Below are positions 35,701 to 47,737 of a DNA stretch of 64,000 nt, one piece after another. The position numbers were made by a program, and so were the translations under genes. Within the stretch, counting starts at the first letter, position 1. Each line of letters starts with the position of its first letter. The notes beneath the pieces are model-generated. The model did not search any database. It saw nothing but the letters and a program-made list of their open reading frames with translations, and was not told the DNA's origin. The DNA is from Adiantum capillus-veneris (Eukaryota > Streptophyta > Polypodiopsida > Polypodiales > Pteridaceae): the NCBI GenBank assembly GCA_014529385.2, contig CM043949.1:111846477-111910476 (forward strand), given 5' to 3'.

Positions 35701-37593
35701 ATCATCTTTACCTAAAACGTTGTCATTAGTAAATTCTTTGACAAAAATCATGTACACAAAAACTAAGCTTTTCATTGACTTATCAAAAGCAATTCAATTT
35801 ACAAATGGTATGGTACGACTAGACTCATTAGCATCTATTTACATGTTCTTTTCCCTGTAGGTGAAGTAGATTCTCCTTTTAGGGAACTTTATGTTGGCAG
35901 CCATGCGATTGAACCATGGTACCCCTAGGATAGCCTCCTCATGTTGGAGAGGGGAGATGAAGAAATATTCTTTGTCGACATAGCTTTGGATATAAAGCCT
36001 CAACTTCCCAATTAAGGGCATGAAGGAGGCTTGTTGTCCCTTGAAATCTCCATCAGTGTAGTGACCATATCTTCCATCTTGAAATCTTGTATGCGTAGCT
36101 TGGTGGCCAACTCCTTTGATATAAATTTGTGAGTAGAGCCAGGGTCAAAGAGAATAAGGGCATCATGCTCCCTCACCTTTCCCTAAGCATAGAAAAGGGA
36201 TGAGCCTTTACAATGAGTATCCTCTTTTGGAGGTCAACCATGGAAGCTCTAGGAGTGTCATTGCGTACATTTCTTTTGGGACAAGAATGATAACCACGTC
36301 CTTGCTCCCCACACTTAAAGCATTTATGGTCTTTACGAAAGGCCTCTAATTCTTGGGGAGAGAGCTTATTTTTACCTATGTAAGCTCCGTTCTCCTTGGC
36401 CTTGTTGTTCTTGGTGTTGGTGTTGCCTTGGGAAAAGTTTTAAGCATTACTCTTCTCTTTAGTTTCATTTTGATCCTTGTTTTCCATGGGCTTGAAATTT
36501 CTTCTCGTCCCTTGTTGGAAAGATCCTTGAAGAAACCATAATGTGGTGGATGACTTTGGTGATAGTGCTAGGACGTTGTGAGTTGACATACACGGCCATT
36601 TCTTCAGGTAATCCCACACAAAATTGTTGCTTTTGTTCGGCGAAGTCTATCCTTTGAAAGACTGTAGCTTTGAGATGTAAATCCCAAAACTTGTTTACAT
36701 ATTTTTGAATAGACTCGATGAAGAGTAGCTTTAAACTTTGCCATTCGGTGAGCACTTTGTCCTTGGCATTGCTTGCAACGAATTGCTTCGATATGGAAAG
36801 TCGTAGAGTTTTCCATGTTCTTGGGGGTTCGCCATTCCCACGGAGACTAACCCAACATTGACGAGTAGACTTTTGGAAGTGCATAGCTACATGGCGTAGC
36901 TTGGAGGACTCTGTGAAGCCCTCGTCTCCAAAGGCCGCATCGAACTGTTGGATGAAAGCCAAAACTTTGTATGTAGCACCAAAGGTGCCATCATATGTGA
37001 GAAAATATATGTTGTTTTCTCCCTCAATGAACTTCTTTAGATTGTAAGACCTTTTCGAAGCAGCATGGGACTTGCGATGTCCTCTCCTCTTGTATTCTTT
37101 AGGAGAATAGCCGCCACTTTCATCGGGAGAGGACGAAGATGATGAACATGGAGAAGAGGGTGACCTATTTCTTGTGTTTTTCTTCCTTTGGTTCCTCCCT
37201 TCCTTGTCAGAATGACGAGGAGGAGGACTATGCGATGATTATTTCCTCTTAGAAGGAGTTGGTAATCCTTGAGACCGTCGTCTTTGTGGAGCCACATCCT
37301 CCGAATTACGTCTTTCTCTTTCAGTGGTTTCTGTTCTGCTTCCCACACCGGAGAGAGTCTTCTTTTAGAAGTCTAGAGGCTTCCTAATCTCTCTCTCAAC
37401 TTGGGGAGTTTGAAGGAGGCCATAGCTACAAAGTTGTTGGGTAACTTCGACTTATAGGGCAGGGTTTCGCATAGCTTGTTGCAGCCTAGTGACAAGGTAG
37501 TTCACAAGCATGGGGGACATCTTCAGTAGCACCTTCATGTGCAAAATCAAAATTATCAACATTCATTATATTCTCTTTATTAATGTCAGCCAT
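35701..37593 (-). pseudogene. Gypsy-B gag-protease
   Basis: gag starts at 37593 (MADINKENIMNVDNFDFAHE). Later pieces are 37037-37348 (basic/acidic linker) and 36465-36962 (Retrotrans_gag core: FQKSTRQCWVSLRGNG, KDKVLTEWQSLKL, FAEQKQQFCVGL). The zinc knuckle near 36283-36325 reads CFKCGEQGRGYHSC, with the conserved His replaced by Arg. The protease signature FDPGSTHKF near 36140 keeps its Asp, unlike the Gypsy-A copy. Several frameshifts are present. Confidence 0.85.
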
Positions 37594-37974
37594 GCTAATT
37601 AAACTTATGTAAGTAGCAGTTTGTCTCAAAACCGTTGTTGCTACCCTTCTCGACTCTTGAAAATCGGCTCTCAAGCAACCACACTCGTGGTTTAGAGATT
37701 GTTGATTGCAAAGAGTAGTGGAGAGGGTCTAACAGTGCCCGATGGATTATGGTTCCTTCCAAGTTTTCTATTAGCTCAATAATGGTTAAGCCAAAGGCAA
37801 GTCCCAAAAGACTCCATTAGTAAGTCTATAGTTCTCAACAGTGTACTTCGAACTAAGTTCTTCCCACCGAGAAAATAGCTCCCTGTCGCACTTACCCTCT
37901 TGTAATTAACAAGTCCAACCTTTGGTGGACAAGTTAAGGACCTCTCTTCTTAAGCAAGAAAAGAGAAACCAATA

Positions 37975-37986
37975 GCTCTGATACCA
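37975..37986 (-). other. Gypsy-B primer-binding site
   Basis: The reverse complement TGGTATCAGAGC, followed by TATTGG as in Gypsy-A, is one base from the LTR edge at 37988. Confidence 0.92.
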
Positions 37987-37987
37987 A

Positions 37988-38561
37988 TGTAACGGAATTG
38001 GACTTTCAACATGGAAAGCAGCGGAATTAAAATAACTATAGTCATCATTTTTAAGAGAATTCTTCAAGAGAATTAAAAAAACTATAGTGATCATTCTTAA
38101 GAGAATTCTTCAAGAGCATAAAGAGAAGACTTGATGATAGATAGCAACATATTCATTATACCTAACTAGTTTGGCATGAACAATACTTTGCAAGAGAGAG
38201 AATTAGAGAAGTTGACAATAGTTGAGGACCGGATTCACTTGAAGCTAGTACCCCCTCCACAAGGCTTTTGTATTATAGATTCTCCCATAATGAGAGACTT
38301 GGTACAATACAAGCTTTGTGTTCCTTAAGACCTAATCGATGCAATGTAGATGGAAAGCTTCATGCATCAAAATCATGCCCTTAATCAACTTAATGAAAGC
38401 CTTTACTTGTCCCCGGCCTCAATCCCATGACCTCAAACACCTTCAAAGGTGGAGACGGCTAGCAGGGAATGAGGGTAGGAGAAGTACATACAAGAAAGAA
38501 GTAATTTCCCCACCATAGATTACTCTTGTAGCTTAGCTTAGCATATTAATATAGATGGTAG
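37988..38561 (-). repeat. Gypsy-B 5' LTR, segment 1
   Basis: Starts TGTAACGGAATTGG and aligns with the Gypsy-A LTR from about 38110 (GAGGACCGGATT, TTTTGTATTATAGATTCTCC). A 46-bp tandem duplication (ACTATAGT...TTCTTCAAGAG) lies around 38035-38126. Its last five bases, GGTAG, are the Copia-3 target duplication. Confidence 0.9.
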
Positions 38562-38753
38562 TGTTGGGGTATAAAGCCCAATGTGGTCGCCCAAGTAAGT
38601 GGGCGGGCCGCCAGGTATGTACACATATTCTTTTGTAAAAACCTAATAAGAACTCACTATGCTCTACACATTACAGTAGAGCGAGTTCACCATATCGTCA
38701 TGCTCTTCTTCTCGCACTCTCTCTCGCATCACACTTCCGCTCGTACTCCTTCA
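38562..38753 (+). repeat. Copia-3 5' LTR
   Basis: 192 bp, TGTTGGGGTATAAAGCCC to TCGTACTCCTTCA. Confidence 0.95.
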
Positions 38754-38755
38754 AC

Positions 38756-38767
38756 TGGTATCAGAGC
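38756..38767 (+). other. Copia-3 primer-binding site
   Basis: TGGTATCAGAGC, two bases from the LTR end; initiator-Met type. Confidence 0.95.
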
Positions 38768-39850
38768 TAATATCGAGGCTCGGGGCAGCATTTGCAGGTA
38801 GCCAGAGTCACCTGCTCAGATTGGAGTGAGATTCCACAGGCGAAGACACGGCCCAAATTCCTATGTAAAAGCCCAAAGAGCTCGGTGTTCTCAGATTTTG
38901 ATTCTGAGGTCATCTCGGCCACCGTTCGGCTTCGACAAAGTTCTGCGCAGGCCATTTTTTGACTACGTGGTCTCAACAGGTGCATATCCGACTCTGCAAA
39001 TTTAGGGTTTTCAGCCTACTGCAAGTGCTGAGGATATCGACACTCCCAGAGTGTTGATTTGTGGTTGTCTACACATCGAAGGACGGCTCACAGTTCTTGG
39101 AGGCGTGTCACATACGACACGGGCGCATCTACACATAGACTGTAGGCAACATCCACTAGTTCATCAGGTAGCTTGTGTTTGCTGCTTGATATTCCAAATT
39201 TCATTCTGACATTGCAGGTACTTCCACATGGGATGTATTGTCAGAGATGATGTATGTCTGTTGAGGGTTTGCTGGCTGTGAGTCACGCAGCAAACAACCG
39301 CCGTAGCGGTTACAGCATACAGTGGGAAATTTGTGGATGTATGACTTTGTGGGAAGTCTATGTACTCTCAGATTTACTGCAGCCTTTGTTGAGGGTCGAG
39401 TGAGGTTTTATTGAGCTAGGGGATTCTCGAATGTTGAGATCCTTTTGGTGATACAGGTCTTGGAGCAATCCCTCGAGCACCCTTACATAGGAAGCTAGGA
39501 TGTATTGACTGTGATTTAGACAGTTGGGATTGCCAATTTGCTTTACTACCGTTGAGGCATTGTCGCAGTCTATGCTTACAGGACAGTGCAGGACAGTGAG
39601 AGACAGTACGGGTGCAGGACAGGTTTACCCACAACTTATAGTGTTAGAGAGACAGTGGTTTTTTGAGCTGTTTTTGGTCTGTTTTTTGAGTACACCAGAG
39701 CCATTTTACAAAGGAGACTCTGCCGAAATTTCTGCAAAATCTGAAGCTTTCTTGGTTCATTTGACAGGTTGATATTGGTTCAGAGGTCAGTTTACACGGG
39801 AAACTCTGCCGAATTTTTCCCAAGAAAGTAAACTACTGTGAAGTGTAGCT
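38768..39850 (+). promoter_or_regulatory. Copia-3 untranslated leader with paired ACTCTGCCGAATTT motif
   Basis: About 1.1 kb without a long frame. The block at 39410-39467 (TTCTCGAATGTTGAGAT, GGTGATACAGGT) and two ACTCTGCCGAA(A)TTT motifs at 39717 and 39803 recur in the Copia-1 and Copia-4 leaders. The second motif can form a hairpin with stem GGGAAA/TTTCCC and a 12-nt loop (39798-39821), 30 bp before the gag ATG. Its function is unknown. Packaging, dimerisation or translation control are guesses. Confidence 0.6.
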
Positions 39851-41545
39851 ATGGTTGGATCACAGGACACTGCTCTTTACAATATCAAGAAACTGGATGG
39901 AACCAATTTCCCATTGTGGAAGAAGCAGATTTGGCACGTGTTGGTACAAAAGAAGCAGATAAAACCTATAAAGCTCAAGGGGATAAAACCAGAAGATATG
40001 GACGAAGATGAATGGAGCGAAATGGATGAATTGGCACTTTCTACCATTATGCTGACTTTGGCAGAAAGCGTTTACTTCAATGTAGTAGACGAGATGTCGG
40101 CTTATCAAGCATGGTTAAAGCTGAGTGATCTTTATGAGAAGCAGAGTGCAACTTCACAGGTATACTGGCTTAAGAGGCTTGTTGACTTGAAGATGAAAGA
40201 AGGGACACCTATGTCCAATCATCTGAATGAATTCAACACAATCTATAGTCAGTTGTCAGCTCAAGGTGTCAAGTTTGATGAACCTGTTAGAGCTATGTTC
40301 CTGTTGATCACATTGCCGGAAAGTTGGGACACTTTTCGCACAGCTTTGAGTAATTCTGCACCTCTAGATGGCTTGAACATAGCAGGTGTAGAAGGAAGTC
40401 TGCTTACTGAAGAAACCAATAGAAAGACAATGGACAAAGGCAAAGGAACAGCCTTAGTTGTCAGGGGAAGGACCAAAGAAAAGTACAAAGGTGGAAAGAG
40501 GAATCAGTCTCGTAGCAAGTCCCGCAGTGCTAAAGGCAAGAGTGACATAGAATGCTACCATTGTGGCAAGAAGGGTCACATGAAAAGAGACTGCAGAGAA
40601 TGGAAAGCAAAAAAAGGCAAAGAGAAAGTTGAAGACCATGGTGAGAAGAACAAGTCCTCAGTGAAGATTCAAGAAATAAATGTGACAAACACTATTGCAG
40701 AGGATGACAGTCTAGTGTCAGGAGACATCTACTTCTTGAAGAATACATTGGACTCAACTCTTCTTACAACATCTAATGGAAATGCACCGAGTGACTGGAT
40801 TATAGACTCAGGGGCATCACTTCATGTGTCTCCAAACAAGGAGTGGTTTACCTCTTATGTGACCACTAAAGATCATGTTCGGCTAGGCAATGGGCAGACA
40901 TGTGAGATCTTAGGTGTTGGAGATGTTCAATTGAAGTTTCAGAGTGGCTCTTCTTTCACGCTGAAGAATGTGAGACATGTTCCTGCAATTACAAAGAGCT
41001 TGATCAGCACAGGTTTACTTGATGATGCTGGCTACGTCACCACTTTTGGACAGAACATGTGGAAGATATCCAAGGGTTCTATGACAGTAGCACATGGAGT
41101 AAAGTCTGGAGGACTTTACATGATTTATGTATCAAATGTCTCTAAAAATGTAATCAATGTAACCGAGCAGCCGAACGTTTCTTTGTGGCATAGCCGGTTA
41201 GGACATATGTCCAAGAAGGGAATGGAAATCTTGTCTCGTTCTGGTTATTTGCCTGGCTTTTCATTTAATGATTTTGAATTCTGTGAACATTGTCTGTATG
41301 GTAAGCAAACACAGCAGCCACATAAGCATAGAAGCAGTAGAAGAGATACACAGTTGGCACTTGTTCATAGTGATTTGTGTGGACCTATGCCTAACCTATC
41401 TCTAGGGGGAGCTTCTTACTTTATGACATTTATAGATGATTACTCAAGGAAAGTATGGGTTTACTTTCTCAAGCACAAGGATGAAGCGTTTAGTGTTTTC
41501 AAAACGTTTGTGACACTTGTGGAGAATGAGTGGCAAGAAGCTTAA
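39851..41545 (+). pseudogene. Copia-3 gag-protease-integrase, first 564 codons
   Basis: An uninterrupted 564-codon frame, the largest gag-side frame here. Order: UBN2-type gag (LWKKQIWHVLV, VYWLKRLVDLKMKEG), basic linker, CCHC knuckle CYHCGKKGHMKRDC from residue 235, protease DSGA from residue 319 (WIIDSGASLHVS), pre-integrase zinc region (LWHSRLGHMSKKGMEIL, FCEHCLYGKQT), and the integrase first Asp (LVHSDLCGP, FIDDYSRKVWVYFLK). A small indel near 41525 throws the frame off at VENE and the integrase continues in the frame starting 41517. gag and protease look intact; integrase does not. Confidence 0.93.
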
Positions 41546-43830
41546 ATGCTTACGCACTGACAATGGTGGAGAGTATGTTTCAAAGGCCTTTCAGGACTTT
41601 TGTGAGTCAAAAGGTATAAAACGTGAACTTACTGCTCCTTACAATCCTCCTCAAAATGGTGTTGCTGAGAGGATGAATAGGACCATACAAGAGAAGGTCA
41701 TAACTATGTTGTCTAATGCACAGCTGCCAAATGGGTTTTGGGCTGAAGCTGTATCAACAGCTGTTCATCTTATAAATAGATCTCCTAGCAAGGTTTTGCA
41801 GAAGGATTTAGTGGCAGAAATGGTATGGCCAGGCAAGGTGCCCTCATACAAGCATCTCAGAGTCTTTGGCTGTGAGGAATATACTCACGTTGCAAAGGAA
41901 TTTAGGAACAAACTTGAGCCAAAGAGTAGAAAGTGCATCTTTCTAGGCTATGGTAATTCTGGTGAAATGGGGTACAGACTTTGGGATCCCAAATCCAGAA
42001 AGGTTATCCGCAGCAATGATGTTCACTTTAATGAAGCCAAATATCATTCTAAACCAGAGAGGGTTGAGGAGATTAGAAGAGTTGTCTTCCAAGAAGATGG
42101 ACCTGCACGTGCAAGACAAAATGTCAGGGCTCAAGAGGAGCAAGGACAGGATAGATTGGAACCACAGGTTGTGGCTAAGCCTGAGCCACCTATTGTGCGT
42201 AGATCTGGACGTATCACGCGACCTCCTGATAGGTTTGTTCCATCTATGAACTATGTCATGTTGACTGATTGCAATGAGCCTTCATGTTACAAGGAAGTAG
42301 TGCAAATGAAGGACTCCGGGAATTGGCAATTGGCCATGCAGTCAAAGATGACAGCTCTGCATAAAAACAGGACATGGAAGCTAGTTAAATTACCGTAGGG
42401 CAAAAAGGCTCTACCTTGTAAATGGGTTTACAGGTATAAGATCACCACTCATGATAGTCAGCCAAAGTACAAAGCAAGGCTTGTTGCCAAGGGCTTTAAG
42501 CAAGAACAAGGCATTGACTTTGATGAAGTCTTCTCTCCGGTGGTCAAGATGACTACATTGAGATGCTTTCTTGCATTGGTTTCCAGATTAGATTTGGTGT
42601 TGCACCAAATGGATGTCAAGACAGCGTTCTTGCATGGTGATTTAGATGTGGAAATTTACATGTAGCAGCCAGAAGGGTTTGTTGAGAAAGGCAAGGAAGA
42701 TTGGGTATGCCAGTTGTTAAAGAGTCTTTATGGCTTAAAACAATCACCGAGGGCATGGTACCATAAATTCCACAAGTTTATGCTTTCTCAAGGCTACAAA
42801 CGTAGTGAGTTCGATCACTGTCTATATACAAAGAAGGCTAAGGATGGTAGTTGGCTGATCCTTATTTTGTATGTGGATGACATGTTGATTGCTGGCAAGC
42901 ACTTGGAAGAAATTTCAGCTTTGAAGTCAAAGATGGCAAAATTGTTTGACATGAAAGACATGGGTGAGCAAGTCATATACTTGGTATGCGCATTGAGAGA
43001 GACAGATCAAAGAAGTTGATTTGGTTATCTCAAACAGAGTATATTGACAAGGTTTTGCAACGTTTCAATATGGAGAAGGGAAAGGCATTGAGTGTTCCAT
43101 TGCCACCATATGTGAAACTTAGCAAACAAGATTGTCCTGTGTCTGAGGAAGAACAGGCTGAAATGAATAAGATTCCATATGCGTCTGCAGTGGGTAGTTT
43201 GATGTATGCAATGATTGCTACTCGCCCAGACATTGCATTTGCAGTGGGAGTAGTAAGTCGATACATGTCAAAACCAGGCAAGAAATATTGGGAGGCAGTG
43301 AAAGGAATATTGAGATACCTGAAAGCTACAAAGAGTATGCGCATATGCTATGGGAGTCAGGAGCTAAGTGTAAAGGGTTTTACAGACTCAGATTATGTAG
43401 GTGACTTAGACAACCGAAGGTCTACGTCAGGGTATGTCTTTACATTGGCTGGTGGAGCAGTATAATGGCGTTCTAGATTACAAGATTGTGTTACTCAGTC
43501 TACTACATAGGCTGAATATGTTACAGCATCAGAGGCATGCAAAGAATCAATTTGGCTTAATCGACTAGTAACAGATTTGGGAATCAAAGAAGAGATGCCT
43601 GTGTTATATTGTGATAGTCAAAGTGCTATACAATTGGCTCGCAATCCAGTTTATCACTCAAAGACAAAGCATGTGGATGTGAAGTATCATTTCATCAGGG
43701 AAATGCTCGAGGATAAGTAACTTCAGCTTGTCAAAGTTCACACCACAGAAAATCCTGTAGATCTACTTACAAAAGGACTTCCCTCAGAGAGCTTTGCGCA
43801 TTTTCACAAGCAGTTAGGTGTAGGGTAGTA
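41517..43830 (+). pseudogene. Copia-3 integrase (rest), RT and RNase H
   Basis: Integrase resumes at 41517 with LRTDNGGEYVS (second Asp) and NGVAERMNRT (Glu), open to a TAG at 42396 (codon after KLVKLP). RT follows: CKWVYRYK, LVAKGFKQE, MDVKTAFLHGDLDVEIYM, then TAG near 42663, SLYGLKQSPRAWY and the catalytic box LYVDDMLIAG near 42875. A frameshift near 43000 leads to 42986-43465 with the RT-RNase H connection and TDSDYVGD. Further stops are near 43463, 43507 and 43718, and the gene ends at LGVG. At least four stops and two frameshifts make it inactive. Confidence 0.92.
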
Positions 43831-43917
43831 AATCACTTCTCTACATCTCTTGTATATTAGCTTGTATAGTAGCTTCTCTCACACTTAAAGTACCACATTG
43901 GACTTTAAGTGGGAGGT

Positions 43918-44109
43918 TGTTGGGGTATAAAGCCCAATGTGGTCGCCCAGGTAAGTGGGCGGGCCGCCAGGTATGTACACATATTCTTTTGTAAAAACCT
44001 AATAAGAACTCACTATGCTCTACACATTACAGTAGAGCGAGTTCACCATATCGTCGTGCTCTTCTTCTCGCACTCTCTCTCGCGTCGCACTTCCGCTCGT
44101 ACTCCTTCA
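43918..44109 (+). repeat. Copia-3 3' LTR
   Basis: 192 bp, partner of 38562-38753, preceded by PPT TTAAGTGGGAGGT. Confidence 0.95.
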
Positions 44110-44735
44110 GGTAGAGAAGATGAACATGCCATTGAAGCTTGGCTCTTGGTTGGATTTGCATTCCATAGCCAAGAGTTGTTGGTGTATGCTCTCAACTTCT
44201 CAAGCTTGGAGCAGGAGCTGGAGTTCTTTGCTTCACACAGAGAGAGTGTGTGTGTGTGTGTGTGTGTGTGAAATGAGAATAAGAATGTCCAAATCAGTCC
44301 TCCCTCTCATGCTTGGTTGACCCCTCTCTCTCTCTCTCTTTTGTATTATTTAATTATATCTTTTGGACAAGTATCCTCTTTTCCCTCTTTGAGAGAAAGA
44401 GCTTAATTATTTATTTAAATGCATCTAAATTCTCATTGGATCCCTTTAAAGCCTATTCAATCGGATTCAAACACATCATGCGGGAAAAATGGGGAAGATC
44501 TTGACATGTGTGTTTTATGCTTCTTAAGAGATCATGTTTGAGTTAAACACTTAAAGCACCTTAGTCATTTAAGCATGACAATATTTTATGCCTCTTGAGA
44601 GATCATGTTTGAATTGAACACTTCAAGCACCTTAGTCATTTAAGCATGACAAACACCTCAAGCTTGGGCAAGGTTTCCACAAACACCTTAAGCACCTTAG
44701 TCAGCAAGCACGACAAGCACTTCAAACTTGGGTAG
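44110..44735 (-). repeat. Gypsy-B 5' LTR, segment 2
   Basis: Continues the LTR from Copia-3 to Copia-4. Contains CATGCCATTGAAGCTTGG (as in Gypsy-A at 4290), a TG tract at 44246-44270, and an internal 71-bp tandem duplication starting TTTTATGC at 44513 and 44584. It ends with GGTAG (44731-44735), the left target duplication of Copia-4. Confidence 0.9.
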
Positions 44736-44942
44736 TGTCGGGGTGTAGGGCAGGTGGCCGTGGGAAACCACCCTTGTACACTTGATTTTCCCTATTCAAT
44801 ATAGGGAGAGAAAGAGGAAGAGTTGACTCTCCTCTTTCTTCTCCACTAACCCACACAGTGGCTGCCTGTGTATCTCCCCCTTCCCATTTCTCTTCTTCCC
44901 CTCTCTTGCACACACTCCGTACACGCACACGCGCACTCATCA
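44736..44942 (+). repeat. Copia-4 5' LTR
   Basis: 207 bp, TGTCGGGGTGTAGGGCAGG to CACTCATCA. Confidence 0.95.
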
Positions 44943-44944
44943 AT

Positions 44945-44956
44945 TGGTATCAGAGC
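44945..44956 (+). other. Copia-4 primer-binding site
   Basis: TGGTATCAGAGC, two bases after the LTR; initiator-Met type. Confidence 0.95.
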
Positions 44957-46036
44957 TACGGCGGAGAACCACCCGTGCAACCGCTCTCCGACAATCGACT
45001 CGAAAGCAACGGAGCTCGCCGGCTATGGCGGAGGTCGAAACTCGTACTTGAGCTCGACGGTGGAAGATCTAGCAAGGTGGGAGCCGGATCGGAGCGCATC
45101 GGAGGCGGATCGGCAAGAGGTCTTGGAGCTCGAAGGCTCGACGCACGAATAGAGGCTTGCACACTCTCATCAATTGGCTATTGATATTTGGGGAAGTGAA
45201 GTCGGCAAGCAGGTCGAGCAACAGCTCGAAACCGAGCAAAGGAAAGGGAAGCCAAAGGCGAGCTCTGAGGTACTAGCAAGCATTGATCAAGCGGGCAGAA
45301 TAGGCACCAGCTGAATCGAGTGCAAGAGATGCAAAGTTTGGAATCGAGCAAAAATTTGGATTTGCAGCTGGCGGGCAGTCCGAATCCAAACACACACACA
45401 CACACTGTGTGTGTAGAGAGCTATTGAAGAAAGACAAATCGGGCAAGATGCGAAGCCGAACAGTAGGCAATTGCGGGATTGCAGTAGCAATTGGGGAGCC
45501 ACAACAAGGTTGAAAGGGGTCGACCAAGCTGCAGTAGACTCAAGGAGCAAGAAATCGACAGTGAGTACCCTCAGTTGAGTGCAGAGAAATCGACAACATC
45601 GGGCAGCAGGCAGAAAAATAGAGCTTGGAATCGAAGCCAATCGAGCAAGTGCAATTCCCTTGTACTCAACAAATCGGATCTGTCGGCAGCACAACAGGAG
45701 AATTGTACAAGTGGGCAATGTGCAGGAAATCGAGACAGAGGAGGCATTATCGGACAGGATTGCAGTGAGTTGGAAGCTCATAGGAGAGAGAGTGTGTGCG
45801 TGGCATAGCAGCAGCCCATGGTGTGCAGGGTTTAGCACAGATGATGACGTGACTGCACCGCGAGGAGCACACAATGCCTTGATGCCTCAGAATGTGATGA
45901 CGCACAGTAGTACAAAGGACTTGATTGGAGTGGAGGCAGGTGTCGGCATGCCAGAGAAGGTGGCCGATGCTTGGGCAGAGATATGCAGGCTGTGAAGTTT
46001 GGCGAGCTGTGGATGCAAGCTTGGTTGTGTGTTTTA

Positions 46037-46070
<34 letters not shown>

Positions 46071-47737
46071 TCAAGCGTTGCTGCCTTACAGAAGAAAGTC
46101 GAGCAAACGAAGGGGATTTGAGCTCCTAATCAAGGCCCACAAAGGAAAGCAATTGGGTGCAGCAGCAGAGGAAAGTTGATTTGTGAGAGAAGCAAGGAGA
46201 TTGAAGCAGGAGTCGCAAGCAAGAGCACACACACCCACACCCAGATGTCGTCAAAACTCTGCAGGCCGAATGCTGTAAAAATCAATTTTTTCAAAACTTT
46301 GATTACACACTTAGTGTGTGCAAAACCTCGTTCCCACCATCTAGCCCTCCACACCTCGAGCTCACACATGCCTCTCAGGGAACGTGAGAGAAAGGGAGTG
46401 AGAGAGAGCAAGAAGGTTTTCTGGCAACCTTGACATCGGCATCATCTTAGTCGTCAGTGGCGTCTAGTGATCCTCGGCCTCGACTAGAGGGTGAGAGAGT
46501 GAGAGAGAGAGAGAGAGATTAGACAACTCTCCGGTTCACGGTCTTTGAGATCGGCATTAGGCTCCCCGCTTCAACGAGCCCAACATAGATGGCTCAACAT
46601 TGACTCAGATTTCAAACAACTTACCTCTACGACTGGGCATCGCACCGCTCTTGCGACACGGCACCGACACCTCTCCTTACCTGTGGATTCCGACATCTGA
46701 CCCAAACACCGGGCGTTTTCCCACATGAGCGCGTTCCCGCGATCGACGATCGTGCTTGCGACATGCGCGGGTGAGGTACCTCTATCATAGAGGAGTGACA
46801 CCCGGCATCGGTACCGAGCGCATCGATCACCGTGTACGACACAGTTTACGGATACGACACCTTTGGTGGCTATTCGACTAGCATATTTCTGCCCGGTGGC
46901 AGAAATCGGCACATAGCGACACCGACACGCAGGTTATAGGTTACGGGGGGTTTTTCAGCCCATTCACTCACAGATTCTCCAGGTTACCAGACACAGCGCT
47001 TTCAAGGCAATTTGGCAGTCATTACGATAGCAGATTCTCTGCGGACACATGCGTTGACAGATGCATTTTGTTGTGAGCACACATAGTGCTACTGAGCTCT
47101 TTTGAGAGCAGATATCCCCGCAGGGATCACTTTCACTACATGCAGCAGTTCTTGGCGCCTGTTTGAGCGTGATCTTACTCATGTACGTTGAGTTGCAGAC
47201 ACTGCCCACTGTACTTCGTGTGGAGCCATTTTTGGCTATTTTGGCAGTTTTTCCCGGCCGTTTCTGAGACTCGGACCGGAAGAGCCCTTTCTGAGACTGT
47301 GGCTAGTCCATTTGTGTCTGCATTAGCCTTTTGGAGGGTCGATAGTGTGAGGTTTTCTTTGAGCTGGGGTGTGCTCGATGTTGAGACACCTTCGGTGATA
47401 CAGGTAGCTGGAGTTCCCCTTTACGGTACCCTCGCCATAGGATATGTATCTGGACGGTTATTTATGCTTTTGACACCGAGTTGGCACTCACATACCAGTG
47501 GTTTTGTGCAAAGCCCAGTTAGTGCAGTTGGCACATTTATATGCATTTTGAGTTGAGTTTTGACTCCTCATACAAAGAAAACTCTGCCGGATTTACTTCC
47601 CGCGAGTCGTGCCTTCCATAGTTGGCACTTTTGAGTCTATTTCGGTTTAGATTTTACTCCCGATACAAAGGTTACTCTGTCCAAATTTCTACAGCTTCTC
47701 GCCATAGTGTGGTACCTCTCAAACCCTCTTATCAGCG
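44957..47737 (+). promoter_or_regulatory. Copia-4 untranslated leader, 2.8 kb
   Basis: Unusually long for a Copia leader. The distal 1.9 kb has short frames only, AC tracts at 45391-45405 and 46039-46068, and a GA tract at 46496-46518. The proximal part from 46863 aligns with the Copia-1 leader and includes the conserved block at 47357-47412 and the ACTCTG motif pair at 47581 and 47674, 64 bp before the gag ATG. No insertion with its own TSD was recognised inside it. Confidence 0.65.

Larger units (their letters stand above)
38562..44109 (+). mobile_element. Copia-3: Ty1/Copia retrotransposon, full length but mutated
   Basis: A 5548-bp plus-strand element with 192-bp LTRs, initiator-Met PBS, 1.1-kb leader, gag-pol, and a PPT (TTAAGTGGGAGGT) before the right LTR. 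The TSD is a perfect GGTAG (38557-38561 and 44110-44114). It interrupts the Gypsy-B LTR in the opposite orientation. The LTRs differ at 4 positions, all A in the left copy and G in the right. Confidence 0.95.
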
